From Bacillus massilioanorexius (GTDB taxonomy: Bacteria; Bacillota; Bacilli; Bacillales; DSM-1321), in the NCBI RefSeq assembly GCF_902374955.1, contig NZ_CABKRX010000084.1, positions 1 to 64,000 of the forward strand: a stretch of 64,000 bases of DNA. The letters run 5' to 3'. Of the stretch, positions 45,350 through 54,091 are shown in pieces. Under the pieces are notes generated by a model. That model saw only the letters and a program-made list of their open reading frames with translations, did not search any database and was not told where the DNA came from. A program made the translations under genes and the position numbers. Numbering within the stretch: position 1 is the stretch's first letter; the number at the start of each line of letters is the position of its first letter.

Positions 45350-46639
45350 TCACTTCTTCGGTACGACCTGACATATAGTCATTCGTTCTTCAGAGATTAA
45401 ATCTGTGGCTACTTGTTTCAAATCTTGTAACGAAATACTTTCGAGTACAGGTACAACATCAAAAAGACTCGTTTCTAAAAAGGCATATCGAGTGAACGAA
45501 TTGGCAATGTATTCTGGAGAGTTAAGAGAACGTAAAAAGGAACCGATTTTCTTTTTCTTTGTTCTTTCTAACAGTTCTTCAGAGAAGCCTTCTCCTGTTT
45601 TCATTTTAAGAAGATAAGCAATAATCTTATCAGCTAATTCATCAGGATTTTCAGTATCTCCACCAATCATAGCAAATCCAAAATCTTTTTCTTGCGTATA
45701 ATCGAAAGAAAAAGATCCATCAATTAAACCTTGAGAATATAATTCTTCATACATAAGAGAGCTTTTTCCAAATAATAAATCCAGTAGTAAATTTATTGTT
45801 AATTCATTCTTTAACATCTCTCGACCTGTTTGATGGAGCTGAGCCGCTTTTATTCCAACTAAACATTTCGATATTTGAACATTCATTGGTAAAATTTCTT
45901 TTTTCTTATATACACTGTCGGGTTCTTGCTCGAACTGTCTCTTAATTTCCGAAGCCTGATCGAAGCTTTTACTTAGTTGATTTTCTCTTATTAAGCTCAT
46001 CGTTTGAACAGGATCTACAGAGCCGACAATAAACAATAGCATATTACTTGGATGATAGAACGTTTCATAGCACTCATAAAGTAAATCCTTTGTAATTTGA
46101 TCGATACTTTCAACAGTACCTGCAATGTCTATTTTCACTGGATGATTCTCATACATATTCGCAATAGTTCCAAAATACAAGCGCCAATCTGGATTATCGT
46201 CATACATATTTATTTCCTGACCAATAATTCCTTTTTCCTTTTCAACAGACTTCTCTGTAAAATAAGGTTCTTGAACGAAGTTAATTAAAGTCGTTAAATT
46301 TTCTTCAAATCTAGATGTACTAGAGAATAAGTAAGCCGTTCTCGTAAAGGATGTAAAAGCATTAGCTGATGCTCCTTGCTTAGAAAACAGCTGAAATACA
46401 TCACCATCTTCTTTTTCGAATAATTTGTGCTCTAAAAAATGGGCGATTCCATCTGGAACTTTCTTGACTTCATTCTTTCCAAAGGGGTGGAACCAATTAT
46501 CAATTGATCCATATTTGGTCGTAAAAGTCGAAAATGTTTTATTAAATTCCTTTTTCGGTAAAATATACACTTCTAAACCATTTTCTTGTTTTTCATAATA
46601 TAGAACTTCATCAATTTGAGCATATTTTATGGTTTTCAT
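45350..46639 (-). CDS. ymfH: M16 family zinc peptidase (YmfH)
   Basis: A 429-residue member of the insulinase/processing-peptidase family. The inverted zinc motif HFLEH is present (about residue 67), with the distal Glu about 75 residues later. It pairs with YmfF; in M16 two-gene systems one subunit keeps the zinc site and the other recognises substrate. The start overlaps the ymfF stop by one base (TAATG), showing coupled translation. In some Bacilli these proteins process small peptides; the substrate here is unknown. Confidence 0.9.
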   Translation of the reverse strand: MKTIKYAQIDEVLYYEKQENGLEVYILPKKEFNKTFSTFTTKYGSIDNWFHPFGKNEVKKVPDGIAHFLEHKLFEKEDGDVFQLFSKQGASANAFTSFTRTAYLFSSTSRFEENLTTLINFVQEPYFTEKSVEKEKGIIGQEINMYDDNPDWRLYFGTIANMYENHPVKIDIAGTVESIDQITKDLLYECYETFYHPSNMLLFIVGSVDPVQTMSLIRENQLSKSFDQASEIKRQFEQEPDSVYKKKEILPMNVQISKCLVGIKAAQLHQTGREMLKNELTINLLLDLLFGKSSLMYEELYSQGLIDGSFSFDYTQEKDFGFAMIGGDTENPDELADKIIAYLLKMKTGEGFSEELLERTKKKKIGSFLRSLNSPEYIANSFTRYAFLETSLFDVVPVLESISLQDLKQVATDLISEERMTICQVVPKK

Positions 46640-47919
46640 TATTGAGACACCTCCGATCCTGTCAAAAAGTATATGGTGTCAAGTTGAATATGTTTACCCA
46701 CCTGGACAATATCATCTTTATTTACTTTTTTAACTTCCTCTAACCATGTATGAATACTAATATTTTTAGGTGAGATGACATTGTGATACAATACTTCAAC
46801 CAACCCTATCGCACTATCAATTGTTTCAAGTAGTTGATTTTCGATAACTGCTTTAGTTTGATTAATAATCTCTTCCGAAAAATCTCCTTTTTTCATTGCT
46901 TCCATTTGCTCTTCGATAATCGTAATAGTCTTTTTATAATTTTCCGATTGAATGCCTGAAATAACCATCAATAATCCTTTATGACTTTCTATACGAGAAG
47001 CAGCAAAATAAGCTAAACTATTTTTTTCACGTACTTCCATAAACAATTTAGAGTGTGCAAAACCACCGAAAATCCCATTAAAAACTTGGAGAGGAAAATA
47101 AAGCTCATCTCCATAAACAATTCCCGTTCTATAACCAATATTTAATTTTCCTTGATTGACATCTTGCTTTTCTACGATTTCTTTCACTTTTATATCGGCT
47201 GCTGGTCTTTCAAATGGTTGTTGATTTGGATTACGTTTTGATAATGAAATAAATTGATCACAAATTGTTTCCACCTGCTGGCGATCAATATCACCTACCA
47301 CATATAAATCTAATTCATCTGTTTCCATTGCATGCTGATAATAATCATATAAGGAACGTGACGTAATTTCGTTTACTTGCTCGATTGTTCCATTTACTTC
47401 TAATCCGTATGGCTCATCATTACACATCTCTTCTACAAGTCTAACGGAAGAATATTTCATTTTATCATCATTCAGAGATTGAATTCTTTGTTTTAATGCT
47501 CTTTTTTCTTGGTCAAAAGACTTTTGCTGGAATGAATCATTCTCCGTATTTGGATTAAAAAGAATTTCCGTTAGTAATTCCATCCCTTTAGTCAGTAGAG
47601 ATTCACTCTCAGACAAAAATTTCTCATTAGCTATTTCTATCGTGAATGTGATAATATGATATTCACCTTTTTTTCCTACATTAGCATATAAGGTAGCACC
47701 ATATAAATCTTCTAAGTAAGACCTTAAAGCGGTCGTTGTCGGAAATTTCCCACAACTACTTTGCATTACATGTGGTAAAAGTGCACGAAAAGCAACTGTA
47801 TCTTTGGTCAAAGGTGCTTTCATTTTCCAGACTATTGTATTCGTTTTATATTTATGTGTGGGAACAATATGAATATTATAACCCTCTTTTTCTATGACAA
47901 CTTGATTTTCTTGGGACAT
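46639..47919 (-). CDS. ymfF: M16 peptidase-like partner without zinc site (YmfF)
   Basis: A 426-residue M16-fold protein matching YmfH in overall plan but lacking HxxEH: the corresponding place reads HVMQSSCGKFP. It should therefore be the non-catalytic subunit of a heterodimer with YmfH, as in mitochondrial processing peptidase. Start ATG behind GAGGGGGTTC. It is the first gene of the pair. Confidence 0.9.
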   Translation of the reverse strand: MSQENQVVIEKEGYNIHIVPTHKYKTNTIVWKMKAPLTKDTVAFRALLPHVMQSSCGKFPTTTALRSYLEDLYGATLYANVGKKGEYHIITFTIEIANEKFLSESESLLTKGMELLTEILFNPNTENDSFQQKSFDQEKRALKQRIQSLNDDKMKYSSVRLVEEMCNDEPYGLEVNGTIEQVNEITSRSLYDYYQHAMETDELDLYVVGDIDRQQVETICDQFISLSKRNPNQQPFERPAADIKVKEIVEKQDVNQGKLNIGYRTGIVYGDELYFPLQVFNGIFGGFAHSKLFMEVREKNSLAYFAASRIESHKGLLMVISGIQSENYKKTITIIEEQMEAMKKGDFSEEIINQTKAVIENQLLETIDSAIGLVEVLYHNVISPKNISIHTWLEEVKKVNKDDIVQVGKHIQLDTIYFLTGSEVSQ

Positions 47920-48146
47920 TTTTGAACCCCCTCGCTTTATGTAATTAGGCAGTACAATAATTATTGTAGCTAATCCATAAAAAAATAAACATCTACTTAA
48001 AATATACCTATTTCAGAAATAATCATGCAACAAATTTTAAGAAAAACCATTAACTATACCATTTTTCTCTAAAGTTGTTACAAATTTATATGTAGAGAGT
48101 CTAGGTGGAATTATACCCCTAGATGCTTTCATTCAATGATAAAAAC

Positions 48147-48170
48147 GCCCTACACAAACGCGTGTAGGGC
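48147..48170 (-). terminator. terminator of the nucleoside ABC transporter operon
   Basis: Perfect 9-bp stem GCCCTACAC/GTGTAGGGC; minus strand continues GTTTTTATC. Confidence 0.9.
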
Positions 48171-48182
48171 ATAGGAGGAAAC

Positions 48183-49145
48183 TTATCTGCTTCCTTTAAT
48201 ATAAGGCTCACCAGAAGCTTTCGGTGCAACTGCGCGACCAATAAATCCTGTTAGAGCAATAATTGTTAATACGTATGGTGCAACTGTTAAGTAGAAAGAA
48301 GGCAGATCTTTAAAGAACGGAAGTTGCGCCCCTACTATACTTAAACTATTCGCTAATCCAAAGAATAGTGCGGCACCTAACGCACCAAGTGGATGCCATT
48401 TACCAAAAATCATAGCTGCTAATGCCATGAAACCTTGACCATTAATTGTTGCATGACTAAAATCTAGTGTTACAGTTGTTGCATGGATACCACCACCGAT
48501 ACCAGCAAGGGCTCCAGAAATAACAACACTTAGGTAACGAATTTTTGAAACATTTACTCCCATTGTATCAGCAGCCATAGGATGCTCCCCTACAGCACGA
48601 ATTCTTAGACCAAATGGAGTTTTAAATAGGACATACCAAGCAATAAATGGAATAATTAAAGCAATATATGCGATAGCGTATTGATGAGAAAAGAAGATAT
48701 CTCCAATCACCGGAATTTTGCTTAATATAGGAATATCAATTTTACTAAAAGTCTGTTGGATAAAGTCTGTTTGACCTTTTCCATCATATAAAAGTTTTAC
48801 TAAGAATAAACATAAACCTGTTGCTAGAAAGTTAATAGCAACACCACTTACAACTTGATTTGCACGGAAAGTAATAGAAGCTACTGCATGCAAAAGTGAA
48901 AATACCATACCCACTACCATTGAAACTAACATAGCAACCCAAGGTGTTAAACCACCCAATTGGTCAGCAAATGTTAAATTGAAAACGATAGAAGTGAATG
49001 CTCCAAATACCATTAATCCTTCAAGTCCGATGTTTACAACACCTGAACGTTCTGAGAAAACTCCACCTAATGCAGTAAAAATAAGAGGAGCAGCTAAAGC
49101 AATCATAGAAGGAACTACAATTTGCAGGATTTCAACTATACTCAC
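48183..49145 (-). CDS. nupQ: nucleoside ABC transporter permease (NupQ-like)
   Basis: A 320-residue permease of the BPD_transp_2 type with about eight to nine membrane segments, opening IVVPSMIALAAPLIFTALGG and carrying the FSERSGVVNIGLEGLM phrase common to BMP-linked systems. With NupP it forms the channel. Start is GTG, immediately after the nupP stop (TAAGTG), with GGGGGCGAAATAA as ribosome binding site. Confidence 0.9.
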   Translation of the reverse strand: MSIVEILQIVVPSMIALAAPLIFTALGGVFSERSGVVNIGLEGLMVFGAFTSIVFNLTFADQLGGLTPWVAMLVSMVVGMVFSLLHAVASITFRANQVVSGVAINFLATGLCLFLVKLLYDGKGQTDFIQQTFSKIDIPILSKIPVIGDIFFSHQYAIAYIALIIPFIAWYVLFKTPFGLRIRAVGEHPMAADTMGVNVSKIRYLSVVISGALAGIGGGIHATTVTLDFSHATINGQGFMALAAMIFGKWHPLGALGAALFFGLANSLSIVGAQLPFFKDLPSFYLTVAPYVLTIIALTGFIGRAVAPKASGEPYIKGSR

Positions 49146-50192
49146 TTATTTCGCCCCCTTACGATTTTTTCGTTCTAAAAACATACGAATAGCATAGCTT
49201 GATGCAACAAAGAAAATAATTAACGCAATAACAATATCAACTAATTCTAGCGGAACACCAGCTTCAAATGGCATATTGATTGCACCCATTTTCAAAGCAC
49301 CGAATAATGTTCCAGCAAGAACAATACCAATTCCAATATTTCCTCCAAGTAAGGCAACAGCAATACCGTCAAAACCTACGCCTGTAAATCCACCTTTAAT
49401 TGCTGCATATTCAAATGTTCCAAGCCCTTCCATCGCACCTGCAAGTCCTGCAAACGCACCTGAAATAGCCATTGATAGAATAATATTTTTATTAACGTTC
49501 ATACCAGCATAACGTGACGCTTCATCATTAAAACCAACTGATCGCAGTTCAAATCCTGTTTTTGTTTTTTCTAAGATGAACCACATTAAGAAAGCACCGA
49601 ATAGAGCTAACAATATTCCCCAATGAACACGTGAGTAATCCGTTAAGCTTTCAAGCCATGGTGAACGTAGAGATGCCGTACTAGCAATATTCTCTGTTTT
49701 GTCTTTATGATCCGTTAACACATTTACAATTAAAAAGTTCGTTAAGTGTAATGCAATATAGTTCATCATAATGGTTACAATTACTTCATGTACACGGAAT
49801 TTCGCTTTTAACAATCCTGGTATAAAAGCCCAAAAAGCACCTGCAACAACAGCAGCTATAATCGCTAAAGGTAAATGAATGATTTTTGGTAAATCAAAGG
49901 CAGTACCAACCCAAACGGCAGCTAACCAACCCACAATTAACTGACCTTCAACCCCAATGTTAAATAATCCTGTTCTAAAAGCGAATGCTACAGCTATACC
50001 AGCTAAAATTAAAGGGGTGATTTGACGAATGGTTTCTCCAATGTAAAAAGACTCTCCAAATACACCTGAGATCAGAGCAGAATATCCTTCAATTGGATTA
50101 TAACCACTAATTAACATAATAATAGCACCAGCTATTAATCCTAATAATACCGCTATAACGGGTACTAAAATATTGACCATACGTTTAGACAT
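49146..50192 (-). CDS. nupP: nucleoside ABC transporter permease (NupP-like)
   Basis: A 348-residue permease with about ten membrane segments and the FRTGLFNIGVEGQLIVG loop, paired with NupQ. The start overlaps the ATPase gene by 8 nt. Transport of purine and other nucleosides is known for the B. subtilis NupNOPQ system; use here is inferred. Confidence 0.9.
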   Translation of the reverse strand: MSKRMVNILVPVIAVLLGLIAGAIIMLISGYNPIEGYSALISGVFGESFYIGETIRQITPLILAGIAVAFAFRTGLFNIGVEGQLIVGWLAAVWVGTAFDLPKIIHLPLAIIAAVVAGAFWAFIPGLLKAKFRVHEVIVTIMMNYIALHLTNFLIVNVLTDHKDKTENIASTASLRSPWLESLTDYSRVHWGILLALFGAFLMWFILEKTKTGFELRSVGFNDEASRYAGMNVNKNIILSMAISGAFAGLAGAMEGLGTFEYAAIKGGFTGVGFDGIAVALLGGNIGIGIVLAGTLFGALKMGAINMPFEAGVPLELVDIVIALIIFFVASSYAIRMFLERKNRKGAK

Positions 50193-51720
50193 GGTTTAAA
50201 TCCCCCGCTTCCTTACGTTTACTACCTGCCATCAATAGTCCAAGTTCTTGTTCTGTTGTTTCTTTAGGATCAACGATATCAACGATTTGGCCTTCGTACA
50301 TAACTGCAATTCGATCACTAACATTCATAATCTCTTCTAATTCAAATGAAACAAGTAAAACAGCTTTTCCATTATCGCGTTGTTCAATTAATTTTTTATG
50401 AATAAATTCGATTGCCCCTACATCTAATCCACGTGTTGGTTGTGCTGCAATCAATAAATCTGGATTTCTATCAATCTCTCTACCGATAATTGCTTTCTGT
50501 TGATTTCCACCCGAAAGAGCTCTTGCCAATGTTTTCTCACTTGGCGTACGAACATCGTATTCAGCTATTAATTCTTTAGCCTTCTTCTCAATCACTTTAT
50601 CATTTAAGATTCCATATTGAGAATAAGGTTTTTGATAATACGTTTGTAAAACCATATTTTCACTCATTGAAAAATCTAATACTAATCCATGCTTATGGCG
50701 ATCTTGTGGAATATGACCTAAACCTGATTCTGTTACTTTTCGTGGTGTAAGTTTCGTAATATCTTTATCGTTTAATTTAATCGATCCAGATTCAATTTTC
50801 TTTAAACCTGTTATAGCTTCAATTAACTCCGATTGACCATTACCATCTACCCCTGCAATACCAACTATTTCTCCTGCTCTCACGGTTAGATTTAAATTAT
50901 TTACAGCCACGACGTTTCGTGTATCTTTCACAACTAAATTTTGAATTGAAAGAACTTCTTGTTTTGGCTGAGATTCAACTTTTTCTGTGGTAAACACTAC
51001 TTCTCGTCCAACCATTAAACTAGCAAGATGATCTGGATTTGTATCAGAAACATTTACTGTTCCGATTCCTTTACCCTTACGTATAACTGTAACACGATCA
51101 CAAACTTCCATAATTTCTTTAAGCTTATGTGTGATAAGAATAATGGATTTTCCTTCAGCAATTAATTTTTTCATTATGGAGATTAATTCTTTAATTTCTT
51201 GAGGTGTTAATACCGCTGTAGGTTCATCAAAGATTAATATTTCTGCTCCACGATATAACGTTTTTAAAATCTCTACTCTTTGTTGCATACCGACAGAAAT
51301 ATCTGCAATCTTTGCATTAGGATCTACTTGTAAACCATATTGTTCAGAGATTCTTCGAACTTCCTCACTAGCTTCTTTAAGTTTAATTTTTCCTAGTTCA
51401 GTCGGCTCTTTACCTAAAATAATATTCTCCGTAACTGATAGTGTATCAACAAGCATAAAATGCTGATGCACCATTCCAATTCCTAAATCATTTGCAATAT
51501 TAGGATTTGTTATCTTAACTTCTTCTCCTCTTACTCGTATCTGCCCTTTTTCTGGCTGATATAAGCCGAAAAGTACATTCATTAAAGTAGACTTCCCTGC
51601 ACCATTTTCACCTAATAATGCATGAATTTCACCTTTTTTCAATTGCACTGTAATATCATCATTAGCTACAATACCCGGAAATTCCTTTCTGATATTTAGC
51701 ATTTCTATTACATACTCCAC
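50185..51720 (-). CDS. nupO: nucleoside ABC transporter ATPase, double-domain (NupO-like)
   Basis: A 511-residue protein with two fused ABC cassettes: the first has GENGAGKSTLMN, ISVGMQQRVEIL and LIFDEPTAVL. The second has the degenerate Walker A GVDGNGQSELIEA and signature LSGGNQQKAIIG. A weak second site is normal for sugar/nucleoside importers of this class. Start is GTG 51720 behind AAGGGAGTGAAAATA; the in-frame ATG at 51807 lies well upstream. Confidence 0.92.
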   Translation of the reverse strand: MEYVIEMLNIRKEFPGIVANDDITVQLKKGEIHALLGENGAGKSTLMNVLFGLYQPEKGQIRVRGEEVKITNPNIANDLGIGMVHQHFMLVDTLSVTENIILGKEPTELGKIKLKEASEEVRRISEQYGLQVDPNAKIADISVGMQQRVEILKTLYRGAEILIFDEPTAVLTPQEIKELISIMKKLIAEGKSIILITHKLKEIMEVCDRVTVIRKGKGIGTVNVSDTNPDHLASLMVGREVVFTTEKVESQPKQEVLSIQNLVVKDTRNVVAVNNLNLTVRAGEIVGIAGVDGNGQSELIEAITGLKKIESGSIKLNDKDITKLTPRKVTESGLGHIPQDRHKHGLVLDFSMSENMVLQTYYQKPYSQYGILNDKVIEKKAKELIAEYDVRTPSEKTLARALSGGNQQKAIIGREIDRNPDLLIAAQPTRGLDVGAIEFIHKKLIEQRDNGKAVLLVSFELEEIMNVSDRIAVMYEGQIVDIVDPKETTEQELGLLMAGSKRKEAGDLNHV

Positions 51721-51970
51721 TATTTTCACTCCCTTGTGTACAACGCAAGTTAAATTCACATACCTTTTTACTTTATTGTAAATATCTTGCTTTTTTAGAA
51801 AAATCAAAGGAAAACTTGTAAGAAGTCTTACAACTTAGAACCTTTCATTTAATTTTTCTATTGCTCTGCTTCAACCGTCTATTATAACTAGAGCCTATAA
51901 GGGCATCCTATCAAAAATCTCTTAACCTAATAAACTTTCTTTATTTTACAAAACTCTCTCCTAATCAGTA

Positions 51971-52006
51971 ATTGAAGGAATACCACAAGAACGGCATTCC
52001 TTCAAT
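51971..52006 (-). promoter_or_regulatory. hairpin between the binding-protein and ATPase genes
   Basis: Perfect 11-bp stem ATTGAAGGAAT/ATTCCTTCAAT, 14 nt after the nupN stop on the minus strand, with no T-run. Such hairpins often stabilise or partly end the binding-protein message. The rest of 51721-52019 holds no gene. Confidence 0.5.
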
Positions 52007-52019
52007 TGTTGTAAATATA

Positions 52020-53111
52020 TTAGAATTTCATTTTTTTCAATTCATCACGAGTTGATGGTACTTCTACTTCACCATTTTTAATTTTCTCTGTCCACTCACC
52101 AACTACTTTAAGAGTGTCTGCAGAAAGATTTCCACCAGATTCAGAGACAGAAACTGCATTTTCACCAAGACCATATTGGATTTCTTCTCCACCAGGGAAT
52201 TTTCCATCTTTAGCTTTTGTAGCTAAGTCTTTAACAGCGATATCTACACGTTTAACCATTGAAGTAAGAGTGATTGTTGTATCTGTTCCAGGAACTTTAC
52301 CTTCTTCAACTTGGTCACGGTCAACACCGATAACCCATACGTTAGCATTTGGATCTTTTTGCTTTCTCTCTTTAGCAGCTGTAAATACACCATTACCTGT
52401 ACCACCTGAAGCGTGGTAGATTACGTCTACACCTTGAGAGTACATAGCGTTAGCAATTTCTTTACCAAGTTCTGGTTTACCAAAGTCACCAGCGTATTGA
52501 ACTTTAACTTCTGCATCAGGTTTTACAGATTTAACACCTGCTACGAATCCTGCTTCAAATTTATTAATTAGAGCTCCATCAACTCCACCAACGAAACCAA
52601 TTTTATTTGATTTTGTTGTAAGTGCAGCAGCAACACCAACTAGGAAAGAACCTTCATGTTCTTTAAATGTAATACTTGCTACGTTTGGTTGGTCAATTAC
52701 TGAATCAACAATTGCAAATTTAGAATTTGGTTGTTGTTTTGCAACTTCTTCAACTGCAGGTTGTAATAGGTAACCAATACCGTAGATTAAATCAAATTTA
52801 TTACGAACAAGGGTATTTAAATGTGGCACGTAATCTTGATCACCAGTTGATTGTAGGTACTCATATCCGCCTTTACCCTTTTCCATTCCATTTTCTTTAC
52901 CAAATGCTTGAAGACCTTCCCAAGCAGATTGGTTGAATGACTTATCGTCAACTCCACCAACGTCTGTAACCATCGCTACTGAAAAATGTTTCTTATCAGC
53001 ATCTCCAGACCCAGCATTTTCTTTTTTGTCATCGCTTTTACCACATGCTCCAAGCATTGTACCAGCAGCCAATACTAGAGATAGCGCTAACCCCATTTTA
53101 CGCTTTTTCAA
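52020..53111 (-). CDS. nupN: BMP-family nucleoside-binding lipoprotein (NupN-like)
   Basis: A substrate-binding lipoprotein of about 363 residues. The signal peptide ends in the lipobox LGAC. The mature part is the PnrA/Med-type domain with MVTDVGGVDDKSFNQSAWEG, YGIGYLLQPAVEEVA, FVGGVDGALINKFEAGF and HASGGTGNGVF, features that bind the base and ribose. Start is TTG 53111 behind AGGAGG (7 nt), not the ATG at 53153. It heads the transporter operon. Confidence 0.93.
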   Translation of the reverse strand: MKKRKMGLALSLVLAAGTMLGACGKSDDKKENAGSGDADKKHFSVAMVTDVGGVDDKSFNQSAWEGLQAFGKENGMEKGKGGYEYLQSTGDQDYVPHLNTLVRNKFDLIYGIGYLLQPAVEEVAKQQPNSKFAIVDSVIDQPNVASITFKEHEGSFLVGVAAALTTKSNKIGFVGGVDGALINKFEAGFVAGVKSVKPDAEVKVQYAGDFGKPELGKEIANAMYSQGVDVIYHASGGTGNGVFTAAKERKQKDPNANVWVIGVDRDQVEEGKVPGTDTTITLTSMVKRVDIAVKDLATKAKDGKFPGGEEIQYGLGENAVSVSESGGNLSADTLKVVGEWTEKIKNGEVEVPSTRDELKKMKF

Positions 53112-53157
53112 GGTAAAACCTCCTAATATATGTTTTTGATTAGTAGAACTCAACTTA

Positions 53158-53880
53158 CTATACTCTTTTTCTTAATACATGAAAGCTAAATTTATTAGAC
53201 TTAAAATAATTAAGTGAATATAGGACTGGGCGATCATTTTCATCATAATGCATTTGTTTCAGTACCAGCAAAGCGGTATCTGTTTCACATTGTAGAAGTG
53301 GTGAAATCTTCTCATGGTATCCGATAGGTTCTATTTGTGATACTGCGTATGTAACTTTAATTGATGAATAGCTCTCTAAAAAATTGAAAAGAGATTCTTG
53401 GTGCAAGTATCCATCAGGCAAATGTTTTTTCAAAATTTTATCAAGGCAGTACACAACAGGTTCATCATTTGCAGTACGAAGCCTTTCAATTACTACAAGA
53501 GAATCATCTTCTTGACAATGAAATAAACGCATCGTTTCGTCCGAAGGAGGCTGAGTAGTTGAACTCAAAAAAATTGTACCAGGTTTCATGCCAGCTTGTT
53601 CAATCATAGACGTCACACTAGAAAGTTGTTCAATACCTGAACTAAACATCGGTTTAGAATTGATGAACGTTCCAACACCGTGCTTGCGAATGATCACATG
53701 CTCCTCCTCTAAGATACGTAATGCCTCTCTTAGAGTTGCTCTGCTAACACCTAACTGTTTAGCCAACTCAAATTCCGATGGTAGTTTTTCCTTTTCTGTG
53801 TATACTCCGTCTTCTATATCTTTTTTTATTTTTTCAATAACTTGAAGATATAGATGACGATGATCTAATTTTATTGACAT
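53158..53880 (-). CDS. ymfC: GntR/HutC-family transcriptional regulator (YmfC)
   Basis: A 240-residue regulator with an N-terminal winged helix (LPSEFELAKQLGVSRATLRE, about 33-52, then HGVGTFIN) and a C-terminal UTRA effector-binding domain of the HutC type. It ends 47 bp before the nupN start and probably controls that operon in response to a nucleoside or sugar; this link is inferred from position. Confidence 0.88.
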   Translation of the reverse strand: MSIKLDHRHLYLQVIEKIKKDIEDGVYTEKEKLPSEFELAKQLGVSRATLREALRILEEEHVIIRKHGVGTFINSKPMFSSGIEQLSSVTSMIEQAGMKPGTIFLSSTTQPPSDETMRLFHCQEDDSLVVIERLRTANDEPVVYCLDKILKKHLPDGYLHQESLFNFLESYSSIKVTYAVSQIEPIGYHEKISPLLQCETDTALLVLKQMHYDENDRPVLYSLNYFKSNKFSFHVLRKRV

Positions 53881-54062
53881 GATGTTACCCCCAAAACAAT
53901 TACACCTAAGACTTCAGACCTCAGATGTGTGATCTTCCTACTAATCGTTTATAGATTATCATTTTTTAAAAAATAAATAAATAGTCTAAACTGAAATTTT
54001 GAAGAAACAATGAAATTCTTATACTTTTTTTCAAACATTAGTCATTATTACCTATAAAAATC

Positions 54063-54091
54063 CATTCGTTTCTTCAAAAACATTACGAATG
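54063..54091 (-). terminator. spoIIIE terminator
   Basis: Stem CATTCGT/ACGAATG; minus strand continues GATTTTTATAG. It overlaps the gene's last codons. Confidence 0.6.
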
